A stretch of DNA of 64,000 bases. Source: Clostridia bacterium (GTDB lineage Bacteria; Bacillota; Clostridia; TANB77; CAG-508). The notes beneath the pieces were generated by a model, which was not told the origin of the DNA, searched no databases, and saw only the letters and a program-made list of their open reading frames with translations. The stretch is taken from assembly GCA_022797145.1 (NCBI GenBank), contig JAAWKA010000005.1:1-64000 (forward strand), written 5' to 3'. The stretch's first letter is position 1, and every line of letters starts with the position of its first letter. A program made the translations under genes and the position numbers. Of the stretch, positions 22,564-32,998 are shown one piece after another.

Positions 22564-24225
22564 TTATTTTTGATATATTTTAGGTATTTCTTTTACTAAA
22601 TCTTCGCAAAATTTTTTTAATTTCTTATTATATTTAATTGTGTACTTGCAAATTGTATATAATGTTCTGCACGCAAATTTTCTATTGCTTAATTCCATAG
22701 TAATAGCATCATTCTTATATCTAGTCCAGCATTCCTTTGCTTTAATTTCATCCATATCCTCAAAAATTTCTTTTATTGCTAATTTGTCTATGTTATATAT
22801 TAATTCTATAAAATTAACCCAATCTAAATCATAGCATCCATTGTATGGAATAATATTATTTATTTTACTCTGTATTTTTTGTTTTGAATCTTTAATGGCA
22901 TTTATTGCTATATTACTATTTTGTTCATTTAATATATTTAGCATTAAAAATGCTAGCCCCTCACTATCATTATGTCCAAAAATATCTATTTTTTGCTTTG
23001 CTTCAAAACATTTAATTGCAAGTTGAGGTTCTAAATACGTAAGTAATGGGTCTGCTATTTCAACTTTTTCGATATTATCATTTATCCATGTTTTTATTGG
23101 TTCATGGTTTTTTGTGCTTTCAGCCAATGATACTAATAATAATTTCATTTCACTTGGTGGTTCTCTCCAGTAATCATTAAAGTTGTTATTTATCCTAGCA
23201 TAATCTATATATTTTACTGTTTCTCTAGTCTTACTTTTATCAACTCTATTTATCCAATCTATAAATCTTGCATACCTTTCCCAATCATGTCTATTACTTG
23301 AACAAATTTCACTTGCCACTAGTTTTGCATCTATTGCTTTTACTAGAATTTTCACCTTACCTTTATACTCCTTTTTAGGACTTTTGTGATCAAGCATTGA
23401 ATATCCAAAAATCATCCACAATAAATGTTCTTGCATTTCCTCATATGAACTAAGTGGATATTTTCTTATGTTGTATGTAAAAGCACCCTCGCTCACTTCA
23501 TATAACTCAATTCCTATTTTAGCATTAATATAATACATAGAAACAATAAACTCCGATAATTCATATACATCAATCTTATATTTATTACTCCTAATTTTTT
23601 CTTTTAACAACTGTATATTAATATTATTTATTATATCTTCTTTCCATTTTTGATCTTTAAAAACCAAAAATCTATTTAACACTTTTCCCATTGCTCCTAA
23701 ATCATTATATGAAGACTTATTAATATTCTTTGCTAATTTTTTAAAATCAATTAATTGTTCAAATTTATTATTTATATCACTATTTTTTTCTCTATAATCT
23801 AAAATACTATTTACTAACCAACTCAATGCATATCCAGTATTATGATTTACTTCTTCTATCCATTTGACTAATAACGGAAGATGTTTATTTATTATATCTT
23901 TTTTTGCATTATCATAAAATCTAATCAATGTATCGAAAAGAAAACATGAATTTCTAATATCAATATCATTATTGGAGTTTATGCATCTATTTTCTATTTT
24001 TTTCCAAATTTCAGATGTTATAATATTTCTCTCATAATACAATGAACATATAGTACTTCTAAATTCGTTTAAGAGCCAACTTATTCCTTGTATTGGTGTA
24101 TTTTCATTTTCAATAATACTTCTAATTATTTTGATTAAAATATTTCTATCCTTTTCTTCGCAATTATCAGCAAATTTAGATATTATAATCGAAGCATACT
24201 GTATGAATACATCTATATTGTTCAT
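22564..24225 (-). CDS. helical protein of unknown function, partner of the upstream NTPase
   Basis: 553 aa, overlaps the 24176..25624 gene; no recognised catalytic motif. Confidence 0.6.
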   Translation of the reverse strand: MNNIDVFIQYASIIISKFADNCEEKDRNILIKIIRSIIENENTPIQGISWLLNEFRSTICSLYYERNIITSEIWKKIENRCINSNNDIDIRNSCFLFDTLIRFYDNAKKDIINKHLPLLVKWIEEVNHNTGYALSWLVNSILDYREKNSDINNKFEQLIDFKKLAKNINKSSYNDLGAMGKVLNRFLVFKDQKWKEDIINNINIQLLKEKIRSNKYKIDVYELSEFIVSMYYINAKIGIELYEVSEGAFTYNIRKYPLSSYEEMQEHLLWMIFGYSMLDHKSPKKEYKGKVKILVKAIDAKLVASEICSSNRHDWERYARFIDWINRVDKSKTRETVKYIDYARINNNFNDYWREPPSEMKLLLVSLAESTKNHEPIKTWINDNIEKVEIADPLLTYLEPQLAIKCFEAKQKIDIFGHNDSEGLAFLMLNILNEQNSNIAINAIKDSKQKIQSKINNIIPYNGCYDLDWVNFIELIYNIDKLAIKEIFEDMDEIKAKECWTRYKNDAITMELSNRKFACRTLYTICKYTIKYNKKLKKFCEDLVKEIPKIYQK

Positions 24226-25624
24226 CTTCTATAATAATTAATTTATTGTCCAGCATATATTTTAAGTTCTTTTTAAACCAATTTATATCATATTCTAGAA
24301 AATCAAGTACTCTTTTCAATTCTTCTTTAGTAACTGATTTGTCTAACATAGCTATTTGCTTCATTGCTAAAAATAATATTATCCAGTCTGCTCTATTTTT
24401 TTCTCTTAATCTCAAAAAATCCTCTTTTGCAATATTCCACCCACCTCTTAGAATATAGTTAAACATCCATGGTGTTGTAGCTTCTTTTGCTGCTTTTTCT
24501 ATTCTTCTTTCTATAGTTTCAGAAAAATAGCTATCACCAATATTTTTATCTATTTTATGAACAATCTCATATATTTTTTTCTTATTTTGTAAATATTCAT
24601 GTTTTATTTTTTCTATTGATTCTGTATTAGATGTATAAGTAGTTTCTGCATTTATATTAATTTCATCTGTTATAGTACAAATAACTTTGATATTTTCTGA
24701 TGTATTAGCAATAACTTTTTCAATATATACGTTTTGTATATTTTGTAGATCATCAATTATAAAAATACTGTTTTCACTTGTAATTTTTTTAAAGTTATAA
24801 TCAAAAAATTCATTTTTATTTGTATATTTAAATACTCTCCAACCTTTCATATAGAAATGATATGCTACTTGATAAGCTGTTATAGATTTTCCACTTCCAG
24901 CAATACCTAGTATTATTGAATAATTTAATAATTCTAAATTTTCTTCTATCTTCTTAATTATAGGCAATTCTGGACAAGACTTAACATTGTAAGGGAACAA
25001 TTTATTTCCTATTATTGCATCAGTAATATCTCTTTTTACATCAAAACTAACACTTTCCCATTGTGTATTTTTAGGAAAATTATTTAACGTTACAGTTTTA
25101 TCTTTTTCTTTCATTTTAATTAAATTGTTATAGTCTAAAATTATAGACAAATCGCTCCAACTATCAACTAAATTAATAACTTTATCTTTAAATAATAATT
25201 TATCAGCATTATATTCTTTAAGTTTATATATTTCTATATCATTTCCATTTGTTATTACATAAACTATACATCTTGTCCACATAGCATAAAATGTCGCTTG
25301 ATCTTTGGCATTTTCGATTTTCTCTTTTGGTTTTTTCAATTCAAAAACAACTAATGAATTATTCATTACCCATCCAGTCTCTTTTTTATCTCTATGCCTA
25401 TTTGCGTTACTATCTTTAAAGATCATTATATCTGCTGATTTAGTATTTAAATCCTTTCTACCCTCCTTTCCATAAACAGGATATTCTTCAGCAATATTCT
25501 CAGTTGGATATCTGAGTAAATCTAAAAGCGGATTTACTATTTTACTTCTTACCTCAGTTTCTTGAACTATATCTTCTTTTTTATTTGTTCTATATATTCT
25601 TCTATATTTGCTATCCTCATACAT
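24176..25624 (-). CDS. HsdR_N-type PD-(D/E)xK nuclease domain fused to P-loop NTPase
   Basis: VRSKIVNPLLDLLRYP...KSADIMIF...SLVVFELKKPKEKIENAKDQ; Walker A GIAGSGKS; Walker B SIFIIDDLQN. Confidence 0.75.
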   Translation of the reverse strand: MYEDSKYRRIYRTNKKEDIVQETEVRSKIVNPLLDLLRYPTENIAEEYPVYGKEGRKDLNTKSADIMIFKDSNANRHRDKKETGWVMNNSLVVFELKKPKEKIENAKDQATFYAMWTRCIVYVITNGNDIEIYKLKEYNADKLLFKDKVINLVDSWSDLSIILDYNNLIKMKEKDKTVTLNNFPKNTQWESVSFDVKRDITDAIIGNKLFPYNVKSCPELPIIKKIEENLELLNYSIILGIAGSGKSITAYQVAYHFYMKGWRVFKYTNKNEFFDYNFKKITSENSIFIIDDLQNIQNVYIEKVIANTSENIKVICTITDEININAETTYTSNTESIEKIKHEYLQNKKKIYEIVHKIDKNIGDSYFSETIERRIEKAAKEATTPWMFNYILRGGWNIAKEDFLRLREKNRADWIILFLAMKQIAMLDKSVTKEELKRVLDFLEYDINWFKKNLKYMLDNKLIIIEDEQYRCIHTVCFDYNI

Positions 25625-26470
25625 TTACTTCCTTAATAACAACTTTATTTCTTCTAATACTTCCATCGTATCCTCATAACTTATATCTTCTGCATAACTA
25701 AACCTACTCTGATAATTCTTCCAATGTTCTTTTAATGCATCGTTTTCTTTTATTACTTTCATTATCTCATCAATATTTTCTAAATTATGCATAGACTCTC
25801 TATATTCAAATTTCTTCATAATAGCTTGTCCTAACAATTCTTTATCAAAGTTTTGTTGTTGTGTAGTCCAAAGTATGTATATATCATAAAAGTCTCTTGC
25901 TCTTGTTGTATCAATATTTCTCGATATAATTGTTTCAAATTTATCTGCTATTACTGTTTCCATATTATATGCAAGAATTTCTATTGAACGATCTTCAAAC
26001 ATCAAGTCAAACTTATAATTTACTTCTTTAGGTACAATTATATCTCCTGTTGTTATGTCCAATTTCATAGGTACAACTAATTTATCAAATTTTGCATCCA
26101 ATGATACTCTATATCCTCCATATTCATCTTCTTGTCTTATTTCCTTTATGTTTCTAAATTCAAAAATTACTCCATCATCTAAGTCTATACTAAATATTTC
26201 GTTTAATATATTTTCAAGGTTATCTTTTTCTAAATTAAAGCCTTTTATTGTTGCATCCATATCTAGTGTATTTCTCATATCTATTCCAACTATAGCTGTT
26301 ATCAGCATTCCACCTTTTAATACAAATTTATATTTATAATCTGATACTGAAATCCTTTCTAATAGTCTCTCTAGCATATAGTTTTGTAAAATGATATTTT
26401 CATTTACATCAACTTTTGCTGACATGTTTTTTATCCATGCCTTTAATTGTGCTCTATTCTTAGCAATCAT
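25625..26470 (-). CDS. AbiEii-type nucleotidyltransferase toxin
   Basis: FVLKGGMLITAIVGIDMRNTLDMDATIKGF; ETVIADKFETIISRNIDTTRARDFYDIYIL. Confidence 0.88.
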   Translation of the reverse strand: MIAKNRAQLKAWIKNMSAKVDVNENIILQNYMLERLLERISVSDYKYKFVLKGGMLITAIVGIDMRNTLDMDATIKGFNLEKDNLENILNEIFSIDLDDGVIFEFRNIKEIRQEDEYGGYRVSLDAKFDKLVVPMKLDITTGDIIVPKEVNYKFDLMFEDRSIEILAYNMETVIADKFETIISRNIDTTRARDFYDIYILWTTQQQNFDKELLGQAIMKKFEYRESMHNLENIDEIMKVIKENDALKEHWKNYQSRFSYAEDISYEDTMEVLEEIKLLLRK

Positions 26471-27060
26471 AGTAACACCTCCAAGTATTTTCTTACTTCA
26501 TCTTCTATATTAAATAGTTTTGCATATTTATGTAGTTTTATTGAATTTCTATCTTTTCTTTCCGCATATCTTTTCATGGCATCTGTAAATAATGCAATCT
26601 CAATTTTCTTTTTATTTCTTATAATATCACATATGGTTCTTTCCAAATCATATACCTTAACCTTGTTACCATATGGTGTTTTCATTTCTATAATACCAAC
26701 ATTATATAATTCTTCTTTTAAATAAAAAAATTGATAGTTACTATTCTTAATTGATATGTTATTATAATTGCTTGGTACTGTTAATTGAAATTTTATAGGC
26801 GTTCTGTCACATAAATCATGAAAATATAATGCCGTTTCATGAGAGAATATTCCTTTCTTACATATTGCTTGTGTTGTAAAATATGTATCTTCTATTGTAT
26901 CTACACTTATATAAATACCTCTCGCTACTCTTTCAATTATTCCTCTTTCAATCATTCTCGTTAGAATTCTACTATTAATCCCTAAATCTTCTACTTCACT
27001 TGTTGTTATAATCCCGTTTCTTTTTTTTAATAATTTTTCAATTTTCTCAATATTATCCAT
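26467..27060 (-). CDS. AbiEi-type antitoxin
   Basis: MDNIEKIEKLLKKRNGIITTSEVEDLGINSRILTRMIERGIIERVARGIYI; overlaps AbiEii. The track's upstream start runs through a palindrome. Confidence 0.88.
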   Translation of the reverse strand: MDNIEKIEKLLKKRNGIITTSEVEDLGINSRILTRMIERGIIERVARGIYISVDTIEDTYFTTQAICKKGIFSHETALYFHDLCDRTPIKFQLTVPSNYNNISIKNSNYQFFYLKEELYNVGIIEMKTPYGNKVKVYDLERTICDIIRNKKKIEIALFTDAMKRYAERKDRNSIKLHKYAKLFNIEDEVRKYLEVLL

Positions 27061-27076
27061 TTTTCTCTTCTCCTTT

Positions 27077-27122
27077 GTCGGAAATCTTCGTAAATATTGT
27101 ATCATTTACGAAGATTTCCGAC
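27077..27122. promoter_or_regulatory. perfect 19-bp inverted repeat upstream of abiE, likely operator
   Basis: GTCGGAAATCTTCGTAAAT-attgtatc-ATTTACGAAGATTTCCGAC. Confidence 0.8.
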
Positions 27123-27425
27123 AAGTATTTTGATGAAATTTTATAAAATTATTGATTTTTAATAAAATTTCTATTATACTTTTATTAGATGACCGAGAAG
27201 GCTTACTCTGGTAAGCAGTTATGATTTAGAATGTAGCTTATATAGAAATATATGAGCTATAGTTTTTTTATTTTAAAATTTATTTAAAAATGTTGATTTC
27301 TGCTAAAATACCTATTATAATTTTATTACATTAATTGTTGCACACTTATAAAGTGTGGAGTTTGTTTCATCTTTTATAAAGATGCTTAAAAGCCTTCTAT
27401 CAAAAGAAGGCTTTACCATATTAAA

Positions 27426-27977
27426 CTATAAATAACTTACTATATCTTCAAATGTATCATATCCACTTTTACTATTGATATGTCCTGCATTTGGTATTAA
27501 AATCTGTTCTGTAGCAATTTTATCTGCAAAATCTTTTTCTACTTCATATTTTACATATGGATCATTATCTGAATAGAAACAAATAATTTCATCTGCATAT
27601 TGTTTTACATCTTCTAAGTTATTAAAATACATTGTTCTATTTACTGAATCGTATTCTTCATTTATTCCTAAATAGTTGTTAAATCCACATACAAATATTA
27701 ATTTTTTAACTTTTAATTTATTCTCTACTAAAAATTTGCAAACAAATACTGGTGCAATACTATGTGCTATTATTGTTGTATTTTCATTAATTAGTCCTAA
27801 TTCTAAATAATATTTAAGCAGTTTACTCCAATTCTCATAATTTTGATAACCTACTCCTATTGGAAATTGTGGTACATATACTTGTTTTTCATCTGATGAT
27901 ATAAAATCTTATAACCAATTAAACCAATTTCCAAATGGACTTTCAAAACTTCCATGTATTATAAAATAATTTTTCAT
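27426..27977 (-). pseudogene. RBBP9/YdeN-like alpha/beta hydrolase with premature TAA
   Basis: MKNYFIIHGSFESPFGNWFNWL*DFISSDEKQVYVPQFPIGVGYQNYENWSKLL...AHSIAPVFVCKF...ICFYSDNDPYV...LIPNAGHINSKSG; stop at 27909-27911. Confidence 0.8.
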
Positions 27978-28271
27978 TTACTTTTCCTCCAATTGTTTTT
28001 TTAGTATTTTATTTATTAATTCAGTCAATTCTGGAATTTTATATATTCTATGATAACCATCAAAATGATTATAATATTTTAAATATATACCAACTGAATT
28101 TGTATCTTTTATAAATCTTTTAAACATTTCTTCCTTTGGTTCATCTTCCTCTGAATATAAACAGTATTTAACTTCTACTTTCTCTTTTATAAAATTTAAT
28201 TGTTCTTTTTTACAATATGCTTGTTCTTTAACTTTTACTATATAATCATTTCTATTGCCAGGTCTGAACAA
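27978..28271 (-). CDS. unknown protein, possibly a fragment
   Basis: 97 aa ORF, no recognised motif. Confidence 0.35.
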   Translation of the reverse strand: MFRPGNRNDYIVKVKEQAYCKKEQLNFIKEKVEVKYCLYSEEDEPKEEMFKRFIKDTNSVGIYLKYYNHFDGYHRIYKIPELTELINKILKKQLEEK

Positions 28272-28313
28272 GAACTAGATTCCTTTGTATGTAAATGTAG
28301 TTCTGTTAAATAT

Positions 28314-28787
28314 TTATTCATCTACTTCATCCTCCTTAATTTCTCTTTTCATAATTAATTCATCATGTACAAAACCTTGTCCTTGATATATTCTTATTGC
28401 CTCTGGATTATTACTCGAAAGTTTTAATTCAATAATATTATTTTTCTTTGAAAATTTAATACATTCTTTTATTAAGTTAGTTTGTATTCCTTTTCTTCTA
28501 TATTCATTCAATGTAAATACATCACATATATATCCCTCAATTCCACTTTCTACACATTGTGGCATATATTTTATTACTTGTAATCCACAAGTTGCAACTA
28601 TTTTATTTTCTATAATCTCTATAAAAAAGATTATATCTTTGTTTAAATGTTCTTCCAAATAGTTCTTTGTTGTCATATAAAATTCTTCATCTTTATTTGG
28701 ATATAATTCTTTCCAATCATCTTTTTGTTGCATTACTCTTAATTTTGATATTTCTTCTATATCTTCATATTTTGCTATTCTAAACAT
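28314..28787 (-). CDS. GNAT family acetyltransferase
   Basis: FTLNEYRRKGIQTNLIKECIKFSKKNNIIELKLSSNNPEAIRIYQGQGF. Confidence 0.9.
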   Translation of the reverse strand: MFRIAKYEDIEEISKLRVMQQKDDWKELYPNKDEEFYMTTKNYLEEHLNKDIIFFIEIIENKIVATCGLQVIKYMPQCVESGIEGYICDVFTLNEYRRKGIQTNLIKECIKFSKKNNIIELKLSSNNPEAIRIYQGQGFVHDELIMKREIKEDEVDE

Positions 28788-29039
28788 AAATTTCTCCTAA
28801 ACTAATATTGATTATGCTAAAATCTTACCATAAAATAAAGCATATAACAAATAATTTATTACATACTTTATCTTTCAAGTTTTATCTCCAAACATTCTAT
28901 TTTTTATTATAAAATTATACTACTTCGCACACCATATCAACTTCTATCGTTACCTTAATTTTATTATTTTCTACTCTTTTAACCTTATTTTTGCCTTTTC
29001 TCTCAAAGCTAACAAAATCCTCAAAAGCAGTAAACTGGG

Positions 29040-29513
29040 CTATTGTATCGTATCTTTTAGATATAGTACCGAGCAACACTCCACGTGACTTGTATATGGA
29101 AACATATCTATAGGTATTATTTCTTTTATATAATATTTATCTTCAAACTTTTTCAAATCTCTTATTAATGTTCTAGGATTGCAACTTATATATATTAATC
29201 TTGAAATTTCCATTTTTAATATGATTTGTATTGTATTATCATCAATACCTTTTCTAGGTGGATCCAAAAATACTATTGAAGGTTTAACATTCTTTTTTAA
29301 TATTATTTTTTCAAATATATTTTTAACATCCCCACATAAAAAATTAATATTATTTATATTATTTATTTTAGCATTCTCTTTTGCATCTTCTATTGCTTCT
29401 TCTAAAATTTCAATACCATATACTTCTTTTACATATCTTGAAACAAATATTGCAATAGTTCCTATCCCACAATACAAATCTACTGCTACATCTTCTTTTG
29501 TAAGTTTTGCCAT
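29040..29513 (-). pseudogene. C-terminal fragment of RlmD/RumA-type 23S rRNA methyltransferase
   Basis: VAVDLYCGIGTIAIFVS...FLDPPRKGID...LIYISCNPRTLIRDL...PIDMFPYTSHVECCSVLYLKD; N-terminal two thirds absent. Confidence 0.88.
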
Positions 29514-29663
29514 TTTTACTGTCCTGACATTTCTTCTTCCTCCTTTTTAATTTTTCTATCTATTTTCAAGGCTTTCGAGCCTCTAACCACTTGATTTGCT
29601 CATTTTTTTGCTTTGTTGAACTTTGTTGATTTTAGTGGGTTTTGGTAGTTCTGTGTTGAAACG

Positions 29664-29699
29664 ATTGCACCAAAATTGCACCAAAATTGCTCCAAAAAA
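29664..29699. repeat. three tandem ~11-bp iterons at element left end
   Basis: gattgCACCAAAATTGCACCAAAATTGCTCCAAAAAAT; candidate arm-type recombinase sites. Confidence 0.55.
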
Positions 29700-29884
29700 T
29701 ATTATGTCAAATTGTTTTTTCATTTTTGATAAACATTCGTTTCATACATTTCAATGTGCTTTTTATAATTTTCGTTTTTTATTGTATCATATTATTTTTT
29801 ATTTGTGTAGTCTTTTTACAAATAAAATTTGTATTTTACTAATTCTAGTTGTATGAGGGCATCTAAATTTACATTATTTTATGT

Positions 29885-30484
29885 TTACTGTTCTTCTTCA
29901 TCATTTTCTTTTTTTAAGTCTTCTGCAATTTCTTCTTCAATGCTTTTATTTATTTCATCTTCCATTCCTAATAATATCATATCATTATAAGATATATAAA
30001 AATCCCATTCATTATTTTTTCCATTAAATAATCCTAAATCTCTTATATCCTCCAATATGAAATCTTTTACAAATGCTTCATAAAAATCTTCATATGTATC
30101 ATATTCATAAACAGATTCTTCACCATTTAAATATTCTTTATAATTTTGAAGATTTATCTTCTTTTCATATTTTAAGTCTATAGCTTCATCTCTAATATAA
30201 GCATGAACGATTGAGTTATTATTTTGAGGACTTTGAAACAATACTTGTGTATCCATTGTTTTTATATAATTCTCGCAAATTCTTTTATAAAACAGTTCTC
30301 TAATATCTATTATTTCTTTTTTTTCTATCCAACTTGAAAGAACTTTTATTTCTGTATCTTTATATTTTCTTTTAAATCTTTCTAAATTTGAAATTACAAC
30401 ATCTTTATCAAAATATGTATAAATTGAAACAATAAAAGGCTTTTCATTAGGACTTTGGCATACTGCTAAAGCATTATAATTCAT
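29885..30484 (-). CDS. element protein, Glu-rich C-terminus (EEEIAEDLKKENDEEEQ)
   Basis: Start at MNYNALAV overlapping the preceding gene's stop, SD gaggagg inside that gene's tail. Confidence 0.6.
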   Translation of the reverse strand: MNYNALAVCQSPNEKPFIVSIYTYFDKDVVISNLERFKRKYKDTEIKVLSSWIEKKEIIDIRELFYKRICENYIKTMDTQVLFQSPQNNNSIVHAYIRDEAIDLKYEKKINLQNYKEYLNGEESVYEYDTYEDFYEAFVKDFILEDIRDLGLFNGKNNEWDFYISYNDMILLGMEDEINKSIEEEIAEDLKKENDEEEQ

Positions 30485-30812
30485 TTTCTTCTTCCTCCTC
30501 ATTTTCATTATTCAAATTAGTTTCCTCCTGTTCTGCTGAAAACTGATATGGATTGAAGTATCCTTCTTGATAATTATCTACTAATTTAATTAATTCTTGT
30601 TTAGACATATTACATATAGATCTCATCCAATGATTTGCAAGTAATGTTGCATTACCACAGTTTTCTCTACTATCTCTTAATATTTTTATATCAGCTTTAA
30701 ATTTTTCATATCCTTTGCAATCTTTTACGAGCATCATTTTTCTACTTAAAATTTTTGAAAATTCTTTATATTTCATACCATATGTTACATCTTTATATTC
30801 TTTCTTCTTCAT
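30474..30812 (-). CDS. element protein, tail NENEEEEENEL
   Basis: Intact ORF; tail overlaps next start. Confidence 0.6.
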   Translation of the reverse strand: MKKKEYKDVTYGMKYKEFSKILSRKMMLVKDCKGYEKFKADIKILRDSRENCGNATLLANHWMRSICNMSKQELIKLVDNYQEGYFNPYQFSAEQEETNLNNENEEEEENEL

Positions 30813-30823
30813 ACTTTCACATC

Positions 30824-31390
30824 CTAATCTTCTTGTAATTCAATTTCATCTTCTTCAGTTATATCTCTTGTGATATATTTTTCATAAAATGTTAGTTTTA
30901 AAATTTCTAATTGCCTTTCATCATCATAATCATATTCCTTGCATATTTCTTTATAATTCTTATATAATTCTGGCTTTTTATCACAATGAGTTCTAAATTC
31001 TAATTTTTGAGATATTCTTTCCATTTCATTTATTAAAATATTTTGAGGATATTTATTCTTTAGACTACTGCAAGCAACATACATTCCATCACTTTTTACT
31101 TCTTTTTCAAACAGTTCAATATCTTCATTTGAAATATCATCATTTTCTTGTACTATAAGTGCTTTTGCAAACAATTTAAAACCTTCATTTTTTGATTTGT
31201 ATAACTCTTTTTGATAATTTACAACTTCAAGTTCATTCTTATTTTTTATAATATTTTCTGCATCTTCTTTTTCATATCTTTTAGCATTTTTTATATCAAA
31301 AGTGTACATATCAGTTTTGCTTTCTAAACTTTTTATGTATGCTTGTGAATCTTTAAACTTAATAATATATTCTTTTTTCATTATAATCAC
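30824..31390 (-). CDS. element protein, tail EEDEIELQED
   Basis: Intact ORF. Confidence 0.6.
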   Translation of the reverse strand: MIIMKKEYIIKFKDSQAYIKSLESKTDMYTFDIKNAKRYEKEDAENIIKNKNELEVVNYQKELYKSKNEGFKLFAKALIVQENDDISNEDIELFEKEVKSDGMYVACSSLKNKYPQNILINEMERISQKLEFRTHCDKKPELYKNYKEICKEYDYDDERQLEILKLTFYEKYITRDITEEDEIELQED

Positions 31391-31405
31391 TTCATTATTC
31401 TAAAT

Positions 31406-31840
31406 TTATTCCATTTCTTCCTCTTCTTGATTCTCTTTTATATAATCCTCCAACCAATCTTTCAAAATTTGTTTTATCTCTTCTTTATTTCCTCCTATTT
31501 CATCTATCCCATAATATACTTCACTATCACAATTTAAATAATCATCTTCTCCATTCTCCATTTCCTCATAATAGCATATTTCAAGCCAATTATTATGAAT
31601 AACATTATACTTATTTTGAAATGTTCCATCTTCAATAGCTTTTTTTAACTCATCATCATATAAAGGGATTTCTATGCCTTTTTTATTTTCAATCTCTACT
31701 TCTCCATTGACTTCAATAGTTATTAAGTATCCATTTTTCCTAAAACTAGAAATTATTTCATTATCTTTTAATAAAAGTTTATCACCTGTATAGTCTTCTA
31801 AATTATCTACTATTTTAAATATTTCTTTATTCTTTTCCAT
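31406..31840 (-). CDS. element protein, tail ENQEEEEME
   Basis: Intact ORF from MEKNKEIF. Confidence 0.6.
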   Translation of the reverse strand: MEKNKEIFKIVDNLEDYTGDKLLLKDNEIISSFRKNGYLITIEVNGEVEIENKKGIEIPLYDDELKKAIEDGTFQNKYNVIHNNWLEICYYEEMENGEDDYLNCDSEVYYGIDEIGGNKEEIKQILKDWLEDYIKENQEEEEME

Positions 31841-31847
31841 CGTTTTT

Positions 31848-32477
31848 TTACCTTTCTTCAGTCTCTTCATCTTCACACATATATGGTGGCTTATTTATAT
31901 GTGTTTGATCTACATTTTTATTTTTAAAGCAGTTTCCTTTATAAATCCAATGTGCAGCTTCTTTTTCAAAAGTTGTATATGTTTCTTTCCATTTGTTATC
32001 TTCAGTATCAAATCTTTCACCATATGGTTCTCCTGCTTGTATAAATGTTTCATAATGTGTTACTGGTGGTACTGAATTTAGAAAGTCATTTACTATATCT
32101 TCACTTACGAGGTCTCCTGCTTTGAAAAAATCATCAAAATATGTTGTTTTTGAATTATGCCAATCTGTCATTGTTTTTGTTTTTACATATAAATCATACT
32201 CACTCTTCGCCATATCATAATTATCAAATATACGAAAAGAATATCCTTTATCAGTTTCTTTCTTAGAAATATAAAAGCATGTAGTTTCTTCTATTTTTAA
32301 TTTATTTAATGTTATATCCTTTTTTTCTTCTAATTCTAACACTTCTTTATTCTGCAAAATATTAAAAACATCTTCTTGTATATCAAAAAGGTCTCTCTCT
32401 AAATCTAATTTAAATATAGATGCTATTTCACCTTTAAAATCATTCTCATCTAATTCTACATATTTATAGTAATCCAT
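31848..32477 (-). CDS. element protein, tail EDEETEER
   Basis: Intact ORF; start overlaps upstream stop. Confidence 0.6.
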   Translation of the reverse strand: MDYYKYVELDENDFKGEIASIFKLDLERDLFDIQEDVFNILQNKEVLELEEKKDITLNKLKIEETTCFYISKKETDKGYSFRIFDNYDMAKSEYDLYVKTKTMTDWHNSKTTYFDDFFKAGDLVSEDIVNDFLNSVPPVTHYETFIQAGEPYGERFDTEDNKWKETYTTFEKEAAHWIYKGNCFKNKNVDQTHINKPPYMCEDEETEER

Positions 32478-32799
32478 TTTCTTCCTCCTCTATTTGTGCT
32501 AATCTATCTAATTTGTTGCAATGTTTTAAGTAATTTTCTTTTAAATTTTCCATGCTTTTTTCTATTGCTTCTTCATAATACTTCAGTCCTTCTTTGATAT
32601 TAGATATAGTTTCCTTATCATCCTTGTATTTTTTTAAATTTTGTTTTCCACCTTCTATAAGTTCTAAATTTTGTAATATATAATTAACTTGATCCATTGT
32701 ATCAGCCATATATACATATTCATCTGTTTCAAACTGAAATTGTAGTCTTGGAATATTAGTATATATTTGTAATTTTTTCAATATCTCCTCTAATTTCAT
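32464..32799 (-). CDS. element protein, tail IEEEENGLL
   Basis: Tail codons gag gag gaa gaa are SD for next gene. Confidence 0.6.
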   Translation of the reverse strand: MKLEEILKKLQIYTNIPRLQFQFETDEYVYMADTMDQVNYILQNLELIEGGKQNLKKYKDDKETISNIKEGLKYYEEAIEKSMENLKENYLKHCNKLDRLAQIEEEENGLL

Positions 32800-32801
32800 A
32801 T

Positions 32802-32993
32802 CTAATCTCTTTCTTGTTCATCTTCTAGTTCACTATAATTTTTTTCAAACTCAATACCTAATTCATTCATTTCTTCTTTTGTTAAACCTATTATTTTTGT
32901 AAATGCAATGTACTCATCTTCTTCTGTACTACAATGTTCAGAAACATAACCCACTAGTTTATTAAATATTTCTTCTTTTCTTTTTTGTTCCAT
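32802..32993 (-). CDS. small element protein, tail ELEDEQERD
   Basis: 63 aa ORF, tightly packed. Confidence 0.5.
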   Translation of the reverse strand: MEQKRKEEIFNKLVGYVSEHCSTEEDEYIAFTKIIGLTKEEMNELGIEFEKNYSELEDEQERD

Positions 32994-32998
32994 TTGTT

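Noticed and set aside
29623-29856. ORF MLILVGFGSSVLKRLHQNCTK...
   Set aside because: Translates the iteron/attachment region; no coding signature.
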